From NCBI GenBank assembly GCA_009784025.1, contig WQVK01000007.1, positions 1 to 63,149 of the forward strand: a stretch of DNA of 63,149 nt, written 5' to 3'. How positions within the stretch are numbered: the stretch's first letter is position 1; each line of letters starts with the position of its first letter. Position numbers and translations under genes: made by a program. Of the stretch, positions 6,608 to 14,079 are shown one piece after another. This DNA comes from Defluviitaleaceae bacterium. GTDB lineage: Bacteria; Bacillota; Clostridia; Lachnospirales; WQUN01. The notes under the pieces were generated by a model. The model was not told the DNA's origin and did no database searches. It saw only the letters and a list, made by a program, of their open reading frames with translations.

Positions 6608-8050
6608 CTAAATTACACACCAGCCCGTGGGCAGCTGGCATTTAAGCCGCCCCTGCACCAGTTTCGCCCAGCCCAGCGGGTAACCCCTATGGCATATCAG
6701 CACCCACGGCTTTTTCACCGTGGCAGAAAGGGTCTGTGCAAAGGGCAGCGACTCCCCTTTCAGGTATCGCCAGGCGTCTGCCTCGGGAAGCTCTACTGCA
6801 AAGCAGGCTTCGGCTCGCGTTAGCCCCATGGCAAAGGCTTGTGACGGTGTGAATCGATCCTTCTCTATTTCGCCGGCGTACCAGCCGCTGCGGGCCACCC
6901 GCAGGCCGGATAGGTCTATTGTTTCTGGCTGTAAGTATAGGCTTTTGCCATGTAGCTGGAATGGTGTAGCCATGTTAAAGCCCATCAAATTTTCTTGGCA
7001 AAAGGCCGTGAATTCTCTTGGTAAGAGCTGGATGTTGCTGGTTTCGCCTTTACGTTGCTTTTTGCTCATTTTGGGCGCTTCTGCGGGTGCATCTTCAATA
7101 AGATGCTCGCCGTCATCCTTTTGCAGACAGGCGATAAAATGTCCTTCTCCGGGCGAAAGATGCGGCCATATTCGCGCCACGGCGGCGGCAACCTCTGGCG
7201 CTCCCCTGCCACAGCTTAACCCAAGCCCCCTGTGGTTAATTTCTACCAAGCTAAAACCCTCATTTTCCGCCAAAAATTCCGCAATCATGCCCTCATTCTC
7301 AGATATATTAAACGTGCAGGTAGAATACACCAGCCGCCCGCCCGGGCGCAGCATTTTTGCAGCGTGGCGCAGTATTTCCCGCTGCATGGCCATACATACT
7401 TCCGGCTTGGCCGCCGAATACGCCTTTACCGCATCCGGGTCACGGCGGAACATACCCTCGCCACTGCAAGGTGCATCCACCAATATTCGGTCGAAAAAAC
7501 CAGAGAAACGTGCCGCCAGCTTTTTTGGGTGCTCGGTTAGCACAATTGCATTGCGTACCCCAGCCAGCTCTAGGTTTTTCACCAGGGCGCGGCTACGGGT
7601 GGGGCTAAGGTCGTTTGACACCAGCAGCCCGGCGTTTTGCATATGCCCGGCAATTTGGGCAGATTTGCCGCCTGGGGCAGCGCAAATATCTAACACCCGC
7701 TCGCCTGGCTGTGCCGCCAGCACCTGGGCAGGGCTCATGGCAGATGGCTCTTGAATATAAAAAAGCCCCGCCCGGTAGAAGACACTCTTGGCCGGGCGCA
7801 GGGTTTCGGCCTCTGACGCGGCAGATGGGTATATAAAACCCTCGCCGCACCATGGCACAGGGCGAGTTATATCCTGCCCAAAAACCTCCCCTGCCAGCCC
7901 TCGCAATTCTTCCGGGCCGCTGTCCCGCAGCTTTAGCAGGTTAAACCTGACCCCACGCAAAGGCAGAGCATCAAAACCTTGTAAAAAAGCCTGATACTCT
8001 GCACCAAGTATTTCTTTCATTTCAACCAAAAACTGCTGGGGAAGCTGCAT
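6608..8050 (-). CDS. rsmF: RNA m5C methyltransferase of the RsmF/NSUN (Nol1/Nop2/Sun) family
   Basis: 480 residues, ATG behind AAGGACGG. It should transfer methyl from SAM to C5 of a cytosine in rRNA or tRNA. SAM-binding motif DICAAPGGKS is at 121-130. The two cysteines needed for catalysis and release are in DAPCSGEG (C195) and YSTCTF (C245). The C-terminal 150 residues match the extra RNA-binding (PUA-like) domain of the RsmF type rather than RsmB. The gene starts 12 bases after thrS. Fully intact. RsmF is the closest name, though the modified base cannot be read from sequence. Confidence 0.88.
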   Translation of the reverse strand: MQLPQQFLVEMKEILGAEYQAFLQGFDALPLRGVRFNLLKLRDSGPEELRGLAGEVFGQDITRPVPWCGEGFIYPSAASEAETLRPAKSVFYRAGLFYIQEPSAMSPAQVLAAQPGERVLDICAAPGGKSAQIAGHMQNAGLLVSNDLSPTRSRALVKNLELAGVRNAIVLTEHPKKLAARFSGFFDRILVDAPCSGEGMFRRDPDAVKAYSAAKPEVCMAMQREILRHAAKMLRPGGRLVYSTCTFNISENEGMIAEFLAENEGFSLVEINHRGLGLSCGRGAPEVAAAVARIWPHLSPGEGHFIACLQKDDGEHLIEDAPAEAPKMSKKQRKGETSNIQLLPREFTAFCQENLMGFNMATPFQLHGKSLYLQPETIDLSGLRVARSGWYAGEIEKDRFTPSQAFAMGLTRAEACFAVELPEADAWRYLKGESLPFAQTLSATVKKPWVLICHRGYPLGWAKLVQGRLKCQLPTGWCVI

Positions 8051-8061
8051 ATTACCGTCCT

Positions 8062-9771
8062 TTAAAAATCTGATTCTGCCGTTAGTTTTTCTATTAGCGC
8101 TGCTAAATCTTGTTGGCCTTCGTCGCCGTTTTGCTGGGTGCGCACAGATACCTTGTTTTCTTCGATTTCCTTATCCCCAAGCATTAGCATTACCGGGATT
8201 TTTTGCAGCTGTGCTTCACGGATTTTGTAGCCCATTTTCTCGTTGCGCAGGTCAATTTCTGCCCGCAGACCAGCGGCCCCTAGCTGTGCGTGTACCTTTT
8301 GGGCGGCTTCTTGATGCCGCTCTGCGATTGGGATTACCATCACCTGCACCGGGGTTAGCCAAAACGGATACCATCCGGCGCAATGCTCGGTTAAAATAGC
8401 AATAAACCGCTCGATACTGCCAAAACAGGTGCGATGCACCATTACCGGCCTATGCTTCGCGCCGTCTGCGCCCACATAGGATAGGTCAAACCGCTCTGGC
8501 AGGTTCATATCGCATTGGATTGTGCCGCATTGGAAGCTGCGCCCCATGCAATCTTTTATATGGAAGTCGATTTTTGGCCCATAGAATGCGCCGTCACCTT
8601 CATTTAGGCGGTACTCGATATTCATTTCCTCAAGGGCTTCCCGCAGCGCCACGGTGGCTTTTTCCCAGGCCTCATCCGAGCCTATGCTGTTATCTGGCCG
8701 GGTGGATAGCTCAAAGGAATACTCCGCGATATCAAAGGCCGCGTATACTTCCTCGTACAGGCGGATTATTTGCTTGATTTCATCCTTCACTTGCTCTATG
8801 GTCATGTAGATATGGGCATCGTCTTGGGTGAAGGCGCGCACCCGGGTTAGGCCGTGCATTGTGCCGCTTTTTTCATGGCGATGCACATTGCCAAGCTCTG
8901 CCAGACGCAGCGGGAATTCTTTGTACGAATGTAAATCCATCTCGTAAACCAGCATCCCGCCGGGGCAGTTCATGGGTTTTACAAAATATTCCTGCTCGTC
9001 TATTATGGACGAATACATATTCTCGCGATAATTCTCTGCATGGCCAGAGCGCTCCCAAAGGTCGCCAATTAGCATAGCTGGGGTAGAAATCTCTTGGTAG
9101 CCATATTTTTTGTGCACCTTGCGCCAGTATTCAATAAGCCTATTGCGCAGCACAACGCCCTTTGGCAAAAAGAACGGGAAACCAGGCCCTTCTTCCATTA
9201 TTGCAAAAAGCTTCATCTCACGGCCAAGCTTGCGGTGGTCGCGTTTTTTCGCCTCTTCTATACGCTCCAGATGCTGCGCCAGCTCGTCCTTTGTAAAAAA
9301 CGCCGTGCCATAAATCCTGGTTAGCATCTTATTTTTTTCATCGCCGCGCCAATACGCCCCGGCCACGCTTGTAAGCTTAAAAGCCTTAACACGCCCGGTT
9401 TTTTCTATATGCGGCCCTGCGCAAAGATCCACAAAATCGCCCTGTTTGTAAAATGAAGCCTCTTCCTCCAGCCCTTCCAAAAGCTCGCGCTTATAAGGCT
9501 CGCCCTGTTTGTCCACAAGCTCAAAAGCCTCGTCACGGCCCAGGGTAAAATGCTCTAGGGGCAAGTTTTCCTTGATTATCTTCTTCATTTCTTTCTCTAT
9601 AAGGGGCAAATCCTCTGGCGTTAGCGGCCTTGCCGTCTCAAAATCATAATAAAACCCGTCTTCAATAGAAGGCCCTATGGCCAACTTAGTGCCAGGGTAA
9701 AGCCGCTGTACCGCCTGCGCCATAATATGCGCAACCGTATGCCGTAGGGTACTAATGTCGTATTCTTGCAT
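8062..9771 (-). CDS. thrS: Threonyl-tRNA synthetase lacking the N-terminal TGS domain
   Basis: 569 residues against roughly 640 for the common form. It starts directly at the editing domain: the zinc-site residues H11, H15, C117 and H121 of the proofreading pocket are present (RHTVAHIMAQ; DLCAGPH), so mischarged Ser-tRNA can be cleared. Class II motifs follow: RHEKSGTMHGLTRVRAFTQD (motif 2) and GSIERFIAILTEH (motif 3), then the anticodon domain. The absent TGS/N1 domain is known in some Firmicute ThrS. ATG start six bases after ACGGAGCG. First gene of the operon with rsmF and two GNATs. No T-box motif was seen upstream. Confidence 0.95.
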   Translation of the reverse strand: MQEYDISTLRHTVAHIMAQAVQRLYPGTKLAIGPSIEDGFYYDFETARPLTPEDLPLIEKEMKKIIKENLPLEHFTLGRDEAFELVDKQGEPYKRELLEGLEEEASFYKQGDFVDLCAGPHIEKTGRVKAFKLTSVAGAYWRGDEKNKMLTRIYGTAFFTKDELAQHLERIEEAKKRDHRKLGREMKLFAIMEEGPGFPFFLPKGVVLRNRLIEYWRKVHKKYGYQEISTPAMLIGDLWERSGHAENYRENMYSSIIDEQEYFVKPMNCPGGMLVYEMDLHSYKEFPLRLAELGNVHRHEKSGTMHGLTRVRAFTQDDAHIYMTIEQVKDEIKQIIRLYEEVYAAFDIAEYSFELSTRPDNSIGSDEAWEKATVALREALEEMNIEYRLNEGDGAFYGPKIDFHIKDCMGRSFQCGTIQCDMNLPERFDLSYVGADGAKHRPVMVHRTCFGSIERFIAILTEHCAGWYPFWLTPVQVMVIPIAERHQEAAQKVHAQLGAAGLRAEIDLRNEKMGYKIREAQLQKIPVMLMLGDKEIEENKVSVRTQQNGDEGQQDLAALIEKLTAESDF

Positions 9772-9827
9772 GTAAATCGCTCCGTTTCTTAGGTTATGTC
9801 CTAATATAACATAGTTGATGGGAAATT

Positions 9828-9945
9828 AAAACCGTCAGAGGCTTCGCCCTGAATGCTTGGGCGAGCAGGTTGCACAGCAACCGACCAGCCTCCGACACCT
9901 CCACCGCCTTTTTGAAAAAAGCTTGGCAAAAACTTTAATTTTTTA
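9828..9945. repeat. Family F element, long form (F3), thrS leader
   Basis: AAACCGTCAGAGGCTTCGCC, then GAATGCTTGGGCGAGCAGG, a small hairpin GGTTGC ACA GCAACC (9868-9882), CGACCAGCC, then TTTTTGAAAAAAGCTTGGC and AAAAACTTT. Long-form relatives at 34600 and 41165 keep the small hairpin but with changed, still complementary bases. It lies 57 bases upstream of thrS. Confidence 0.65.
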
Positions 9946-9996
9946 ATGGGAACAAAAGAAGTGGCTTATTTAGCGGATTTTTGTTGCTTGAGCGCA

Positions 9997-10028
9997 TAAA
10001 AAAATGCCCAAAAGGCCACTTTTGGGCA
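9997..10028 (-). terminator. Intrinsic terminator of the AraC/zinc-finger gene
   Basis: On the minus strand the hairpin TGCCCAAAAG TGGC CTTTTGGGCA is followed by seven T. It lies 62 bases downstream of the gene's stop, after the family C hairpins. Confidence 0.8.
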
Positions 10029-10091
10029 AAAAAATGGTACCGTATGGTACCATTTTAGTAGAATTATGGTACCGTATGGTACCATTTTTTT
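10028..10091. repeat. Family C double KpnI-type hairpin, copy C1
   Basis: Two copies of the 20-mer ATGGTACCGTATGGTACCAT, 16 bases apart, flanked by A7 and T7. Each copy is a perfect hairpin (GGTACC stem extended by AT/AAAT, GTAT loop). The right edge overlaps the stop of the minus-strand gene. Other loci: 12934, 25728, 31840, 44583 and 50889. Confidence 0.9.
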
Positions 10092-10623
10092 ATGATTTTT
10101 TGTTTATTTGCTCTTTTATTATGTCGCTACAAAGTTCTACGCATTCATCGCAGATAAATACTTCTTTATCTCCACAGCACACGAGAACTTGCGCCTGAGA
10201 CTCAGTTTTACCACAAAAAGAGCAGGTAGCATCGACTTTATTTTCCATATTTTTCTCCTTTCCTAGCATTGATTTTACCGAGATTTTAGCAAAGTGGATT
10301 ATTTCGCCTTGGCTGCGCGCTGCCGTTGGCGATGCTTTGTGGAAGCGGCTAAACGCCCGGGAAAATCCTTCCGGGGAGTAGCCATAATGGGTTGCGATGT
10401 CTATTATTTTTGCGCTGGAGGTGGTTATATCTTGGCCGGCTAGGGTTAGCTTGCGGTTTCGGATATACTCCCCAACAGAAACGCCACAAATAGCCAAAAA
10501 CACCCGCTGAAAATGCGAGCCCGACATATGAGCCTTGCTGGCAATGGTTGCCACATCCAGCTCTTCGGCTATGTTTTCTTCTATATAATCGATGGCTGCT
10601 TGGATGTTTTCGATAGTTTCCAT
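10090..10623 (-). CDS. AraC-type HTH protein fused to a ClpX-type C4 zinc finger
   Basis: 177 residues. Residues 1-105 are a two-helix-turn-helix AraC/XylS DNA-binding domain (AAIDYIEENIAEELDVATIA, then HYGYSPEGFSRAFSRFH). Residues 126-177 are a C4 zinc finger in the ClpX N-terminal style: CSFCGKTESQAQ then FICDECVELC. The usual effector domain of AraC regulators is missing. A strong ribosome site (AAAGGAG, six bases before ATG 10248) stands in frame before the finger, so a separate 52-residue finger protein may also be made. A deletion that fused two genes is possible. DNA targets unknown; ClpX fingers bind adaptors and substrates. Confidence 0.75.
   Translation of the reverse strand: METIENIQAAIDYIEENIAEELDVATIASKAHMSGSHFQRVFLAICGVSVGEYIRNRKLTLAGQDITTSSAKIIDIATHYGYSPEGFSRAFSRFHKASPTAARSQGEIIHFAKISVKSMLGKEKNMENKVDATCSFCGKTESQAQVLVCCGDKEVFICDECVELCSDIIKEQINKKS
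10093..10248 (-). other. Possible internally initiated 52-residue ClpX-type zinc-finger protein
   Basis: In-frame ATG at 10248 preceded by GGAAAGGAG with six-base spacing, a better ribosome site than expected inside a gene. The product would hold only the C4 finger (CxxC...CxxC). Whether both products exist cannot be judged from sequence. Confidence 0.35.
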
Positions 10624-10778
10624 TTAATTTGCTCCTCTCGGTTGTTTTTGATTATAATGGGTGGCGAACAAGAATGCATGATATTTTTTACTTTTCACTG
10701 CTTTCAGAACAAAACGGCTTTGCCGCCTTTATTTTCATAAATTTCGCTGAAAAATTGCAGCAACAGAAAGGAAACACC

Positions 10779-11525
10779 ATGAACAACCCATTCAAAGACA
10801 GCGAAGACAAACTGCTTTTCGCAAAGGTGCTAGACAAACTTGCCGCCAGCGAGAAAAAACGCCAGCCAAGCTTTACAGATTTCCTAGACCCTATGCGCTG
10901 CGGGGCATTTATCGCGGCCCTTGGGTCGGCAGATGTAACAACCCACGGAGGGCACGAAAATGCCGAGCGTGAGATGATTGGCTTCGGCGCGGGCAGCCCG
11001 GCAGATTTTCCCATCACCCCTGTGGCGGTGCGGTATAACCAGAAATTTTCTAAAGCCCCCACCCACCGGGACTATCTTGGGGCGACCCTTGGCCTTGGCA
11101 TAGACCGGGGCAAGGTGGGTGATATTTTGCTGGCGGCAGAAGGCGCAACGCTGTACGTGGCCAGCGATATCGCCAGCTATGTGGCAGAGGGGCTAACCCA
11201 GGTGGGTCGCGTGACGGTAAAGGCCACCGCCGGCAGCACGCTAGAAACCACGGGCAATACCATTAAAGAAAAGCGCGTGACAGTATCCTCACTGCGGCTG
11301 GATGCAGTGGTTAGCGCGGCGCTGAACATCTCCCGGGGAAAATCAGCTGCGCTTATAGATGCAGAAAAAGTTTTCGTAAACTGGAAACCCGGCAAAAAGA
11401 CCCAAACCCTATCGCCAGGCGACAAAATAACCGTCCGTGGCGTGGGTAGGATTACCATAAACACCGAAGACGGCCGCACCAAAAAGGATAGGATTGTGAT
11501 TACGGTGGGTTCTACAGGTCCATAA
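10779..11525 (+). CDS. ylmH: YlmH-like S4-domain RNA-binding protein
   Basis: 248 residues from ATG 10779 (AGAAAGGA site); the longer upstream frame has no ribosome site. The N-terminal half matches YlmH (FTDFLDPMRCG, then FGAGSPADFPITPV). Residues about 170-240 form an S4 domain (VSSLRLDAVVSAALNISRGK, VFVNWKPGKKT, LSPGDKITVRGVGR). YlmH binds RNA; in B. subtilis it is encoded in the division cluster and is implicated in rescue of stalled 50S-peptidyl-tRNA. Here it stands alone, divergent from the AraC-like gene, and ends before a strong terminator. Confidence 0.88.
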   Translation: MNNPFKDSEDKLLFAKVLDKLAASEKKRQPSFTDFLDPMRCGAFIAALGSADVTTHGGHENAEREMIGFGAGSPADFPITPVAVRYNQKFSKAPTHRDYLGATLGLGIDRGKVGDILLAAEGATLYVASDIASYVAEGLTQVGRVTVKATAGSTLETTGNTIKEKRVTVSSLRLDAVVSAALNISRGKSAALIDAEKVFVNWKPGKKTQTLSPGDKITVRGVGRITINTEDGRTKKDRIVITVGSTGP

Positions 11526-11656
11526 ATTTGACAACAAAGCCGCCGACGATATACAATGGCCGCAGTTCCAAAAATTTGAAGGGAAATACTAAACATGTCA
11601 ATTCGTCAAATAAACACATCCACTACCACCACCCAGAGTTAGCATTTGAAGTCAGC

Positions 11657-11705
11657 CATCCCGCCGACGACAATGTTAGCTCTACATGTCGTTGGCAGGA
11701 GGATG
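11657..11705 (+). other. Long unexplained hairpin downstream of ylmH
   Basis: CATCCCGCCGACGACA and TGTCGTTGGCAGGAGGATG can pair over about 18 positions with few G-U or mismatched steps. A terminator follows 17 bases later. It is either part of the ylmH 3' UTR or a small RNA. No protein frame with a ribosome site covers it. Confidence 0.45.
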
Positions 11706-11721
11706 AATTGGAATATTTTTC

Positions 11722-11760
11722 ACACCTCACCGACGATATTTCGGTGAGGTGTTTTTTATT
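11722..11760 (+). terminator. Intrinsic terminator after ylmH
   Basis: ACACCTCACCGA loop TCGGTGAGGTG followed by TTTTTTATTTT. This is a textbook rho-independent terminator about 200 bases beyond the ylmH stop. The 522-base gap to the next gene otherwise holds the hairpin at 11657 and family A copy A2. Confidence 0.85.
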
Positions 11761-11797
11761 TTCCTAGGAAGGGGGTGATTGCCCTGAACACACAGAA

Positions 11798-11961
11798 TAT
11801 AGCAATTTCACCTAAAAACATTCACATAGAACGCAGGAAATTTTTCGCAAGGTAAGGAGCTGAAAGCCGCCGCGCACTAGCGGTGCGCAAGGTTTTTAGC
11901 GACGCGGGCTTGCGGAAAATTTACAAGTTATACGTGAATGTTTTTAGGTGTAATTGCTATA
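11798..11961. repeat. Family A element, complete copy A2
   Basis: 164 bp with near-perfect terminal inverted repeats: TATAGCAATTtCACCTAAAA with ACATTCAC at the left, mirrored at the right with one mismatch in 28. The interior has an imperfect second palindrome around GCGCACTAGCGGTGCGC. The layout is that of a MITE or large REP-like element. Confidence 0.9.
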
Positions 11962-12047
11962 ACTACCCAAAAGGGCAGGTGACATCATGCCATTCAAAAC
12001 CCAGTAAAAATAGATTTTAGGCGAGACTAGCATAAGGAGAGAATATT

Positions 12048-12812
12048 ATGGAAAAATGGAAAAAAATAGCGGCAAGTTTTATAGATTCATGCAGCTTCAG
12101 GGATGAAATTGAGGCTGTATTTTTAACCGGAAGCCACGCCGTTGGCAATGCGGATGAGTTTTCCGACATTGATTTATTCATTGTGCTAAACGACAACGCT
12201 AACTGGCGCGAGCGCGGCAACAAGCGGATGGACGACCTGCTAATAGAATATTTCGCAAACCCTGTACGGCAAGTGAAAAAATCCATTGACGAAAATTTCG
12301 AAAACGCCTGCCTAATCGAAATTACAATGGTTTTAAACGGAATCATTATCCTTAACAAAAACTCTACCGCAGAAAAAATAATAGATTATTGCCAGCAAAA
12401 AAAGGCCACAGATTTCCCTAGCATGAGCAAATTCAACCTGGTAAACGGCCTCTACCACCTATGGGATAATTTAGATGAGCTGGCCCGCGCCTGCACAAAA
12501 CAAACCCCAGATGCAGCCATGCATTTTTATAGCTTTGTAAAGTATGCATTTGAGCTGTACTCCCGCTACATTTGCGCCCCGGTGCCAAACTTCCAAAAGC
12601 TTCATAGATGGCTAACAGACGATAGCTACGCCAAAAATTACGGCCTGCCAACATACAAAAACCCTGCCTTCTTGGAAATAATCAAGCCGGCGTTTGAGTG
12701 TAGCGGCGATGAGGCCATGCTTAAGGTAGCAAGGATGATTCACTCATATGTAGAAGAAAAAATGGGTGGTTTTGACGTTGATAATTTTGTATTGCATGGC
12801 CCTTGTAGTTGA
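12048..12812 (+). CDS. Nucleotidyltransferase-fold protein
   Basis: 254 residues, ATG behind AAGGAG. Pol-beta-type nucleotidyltransferase motif GSHAVGNADEFSDIDLF (GS...DxD) lies at residues 28-44, with a third acidic residue probably in the LIEITMVL strand. The helical C-terminal half resembles streptomycin or lincosamide adenylyltransferases and orphan MNT-like proteins. It probably transfers NMP to a small molecule or protein, but no substrate is indicated. Single gene between repeats A2 and B3; codon use is close to its neighbours. Confidence 0.75.
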   Translation: MEKWKKIAASFIDSCSFRDEIEAVFLTGSHAVGNADEFSDIDLFIVLNDNANWRERGNKRMDDLLIEYFANPVRQVKKSIDENFENACLIEITMVLNGIIILNKNSTAEKIIDYCQQKKATDFPSMSKFNLVNGLYHLWDNLDELARACTKQTPDAAMHFYSFVKYAFELYSRYICAPVPNFQKLHRWLTDDSYAKNYGLPTYKNPAFLEIIKPAFECSGDEAMLKVARMIHSYVEEKMGGFDVDNFVLHGPCS

Positions 12813-12813
12813 A

Positions 12814-12928
12814 ATAGTAAAATAATTCAAAATCAGTCTCGCCCGCCGTGGCAAAATGCCTGAACCACATTATTTCGACGTTTCAAGTGCCGCTTGGGCG
12901 AGGCCGATTCTCGTTTATTTCACTATAA
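12814..12928. repeat. Family B element, copy B3
   Basis: About 115 bp, ends ATAGTAAAATAATTCAAAA and CTCGTTTATTTCACTATAA, with internal GTCTCGCCCGCC and GGGCGAGGCC arms. It begins two bases after the stop codon of the nucleotidyltransferase gene. Confidence 0.8.
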
Positions 12929-12933
12929 TTGCT

Positions 12934-12995
12934 AAAAAAATGGTACCATACGGTACCATAATTCCATGAAAATGGTACCGTATGGTACCACTTTT
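12934..12995. repeat. Family C double KpnI-type hairpin, copy C2
   Basis: Two GGTACC hairpins 20 bases apart; the first has loop ATAC and the second GTAT, so the pair is itself an inverted arrangement. It lies between convergent genes, where it could end both transcripts. Confidence 0.85.
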
Positions 12996-13130
12996 ACAAC
13001 ATATATCGCACGCCAAACATCAAAAAAACCGCTATATTTCATTGTTTTATGAATATTTTTGGGCAAAATTTTAGCATTGTGATTTTTTATTATCCCAATG
13101 CTAAAATTTTGCCTTGTTTTTTTACGAAAT

Positions 13131-13994
13131 TTAGAAAGGATTTTGTTCAAATCCAACGGCAGAACAGTAGTGATATTCTTCTTTTTCTGCCCATTCTCTC
13201 CAGTTTATCATATATGGGTCATCTTCTGCGTTGTATATTTTCATACGATAATCGATATTGTTTAGCTTCTTTTGTTTTGGGTCAAACCCTTGCGGGCACA
13301 GCGTTATATTTCGGTTGCCTGGGGCATCATCGTTAAATGTGCTTATTTCAGATGTTTGGAAGTAAAACAGATTCTTGGCAAAATATTGCGTGTTTTCTTT
13401 TGCGCTTTGCTCTGTCCATTCATTGTCATTGTATTTTGCGCCCTTGTTAAAGAATATTGGATTTTGGTCTGCCAAGTGATTGCGCAATTCTAAAAGGCTT
13501 AGGTATTCGCCTTTTTCGTTGGAGATATAAGCGTTAAGTGTCGGGTCAAACATAACCCATTTATTCATTTCGCTGATATAAACATGGGTAACGACATGAT
13601 TATCGCCATCATAAGGCGAGCAAGGCATAATAAATACTTTTCTTGCTTTCACGCCAACGGCAAGAAGGCATTCTGCCAAAACAATTGCCAAGCCCACGCA
13701 GTTTATCCCGCATGAAATATCTTTACCAAACGAATAATCCAGTAAATCTAATGCGTTTTGCCCTACACTCCCGTTATAATCGCCCTTATGCCAGGTGTTC
13801 GATGATACCCATTGCAATAGGTTCACTGCTTTTGAAAAATCATCCCCATCCCCCGCGATTGCCTCAATGGGGTAACTATCCCGCAAAGTATCAAACTTCG
13901 GGTGCCCATGGTTGCAAACAAAATTTACATCGCTGGCCACTGTTTCAGGCAATGGAAATGCTTTTAGCAGCCCGGTATAAATGTCATATTGCAT
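13131..13994 (-). CDS. Transglutaminase-like (papain-fold) protein
   Basis: 287 residues, ATG behind AGAAAGG. The transglutaminase-like triad is visible: Cys in CGINCVGLAIVLAECL, His in HVVTHVYIS, Asp in WVMFDPTLNAY. The protein lacks a signal peptide and membrane segment, so it appears cytoplasmic. Such proteins may be cysteine peptidases or crosslinking enzymes; no partner gene helps here. The 3' end is next to family C copy C2, and a family F half element precedes its start. Confidence 0.75.
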   Translation of the reverse strand: MQYDIYTGLLKAFPLPETVASDVNFVCNHGHPKFDTLRDSYPIEAIAGDGDDFSKAVNLLQWVSSNTWHKGDYNGSVGQNALDLLDYSFGKDISCGINCVGLAIVLAECLLAVGVKARKVFIMPCSPYDGDNHVVTHVYISEMNKWVMFDPTLNAYISNEKGEYLSLLELRNHLADQNPIFFNKGAKYNDNEWTEQSAKENTQYFAKNLFYFQTSEISTFNDDAPGNRNITLCPQGFDPKQKKLNNIDYRMKIYNAEDDPYMINWREWAEKEEYHYCSAVGFEQNPF

Positions 13995-14017
13995 GGCTGG
14001 TTACACCTTTCTTAATA

Positions 14018-14075
14018 AAACCGCCAAAGGCTTCGCCTCCGATACATCCAAAACCTTTAATTTGGGGTGATTTAC
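14018..14075. repeat. Family F half element, transglutaminase gene leader
   Basis: AAAACCGCCAAAGGCTTCGCC, CTCCGATACATCC and AAAACCTTTAATTTGG: the same order of motifs as other F copies, without the inner hairpin. It fills the gap between the ndpA-like stop and the next start. Confidence 0.5.
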
Positions 14076-14079
14076 TTAG

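Noticed and set aside
9772-10003. T-box leader upstream of thrS
   Set aside because: No AGGGTGGNACCGCG-type T-box or specifier structure was seen; the region is a family F repeat plus a terminator.
10004-10198. Short open frames reading MVPYGTI or similar around the GGTACC repeats (10004, 12932, 44590, 50894)
   Set aside because: They are translations of family C hairpins; no ribosome sites, and both strands give similar peptides because the repeat is palindromic.
11528-11767. 79-residue open frame after ylmH
   Set aside because: It has no ribosome site, and runs through the hairpin and the terminator.
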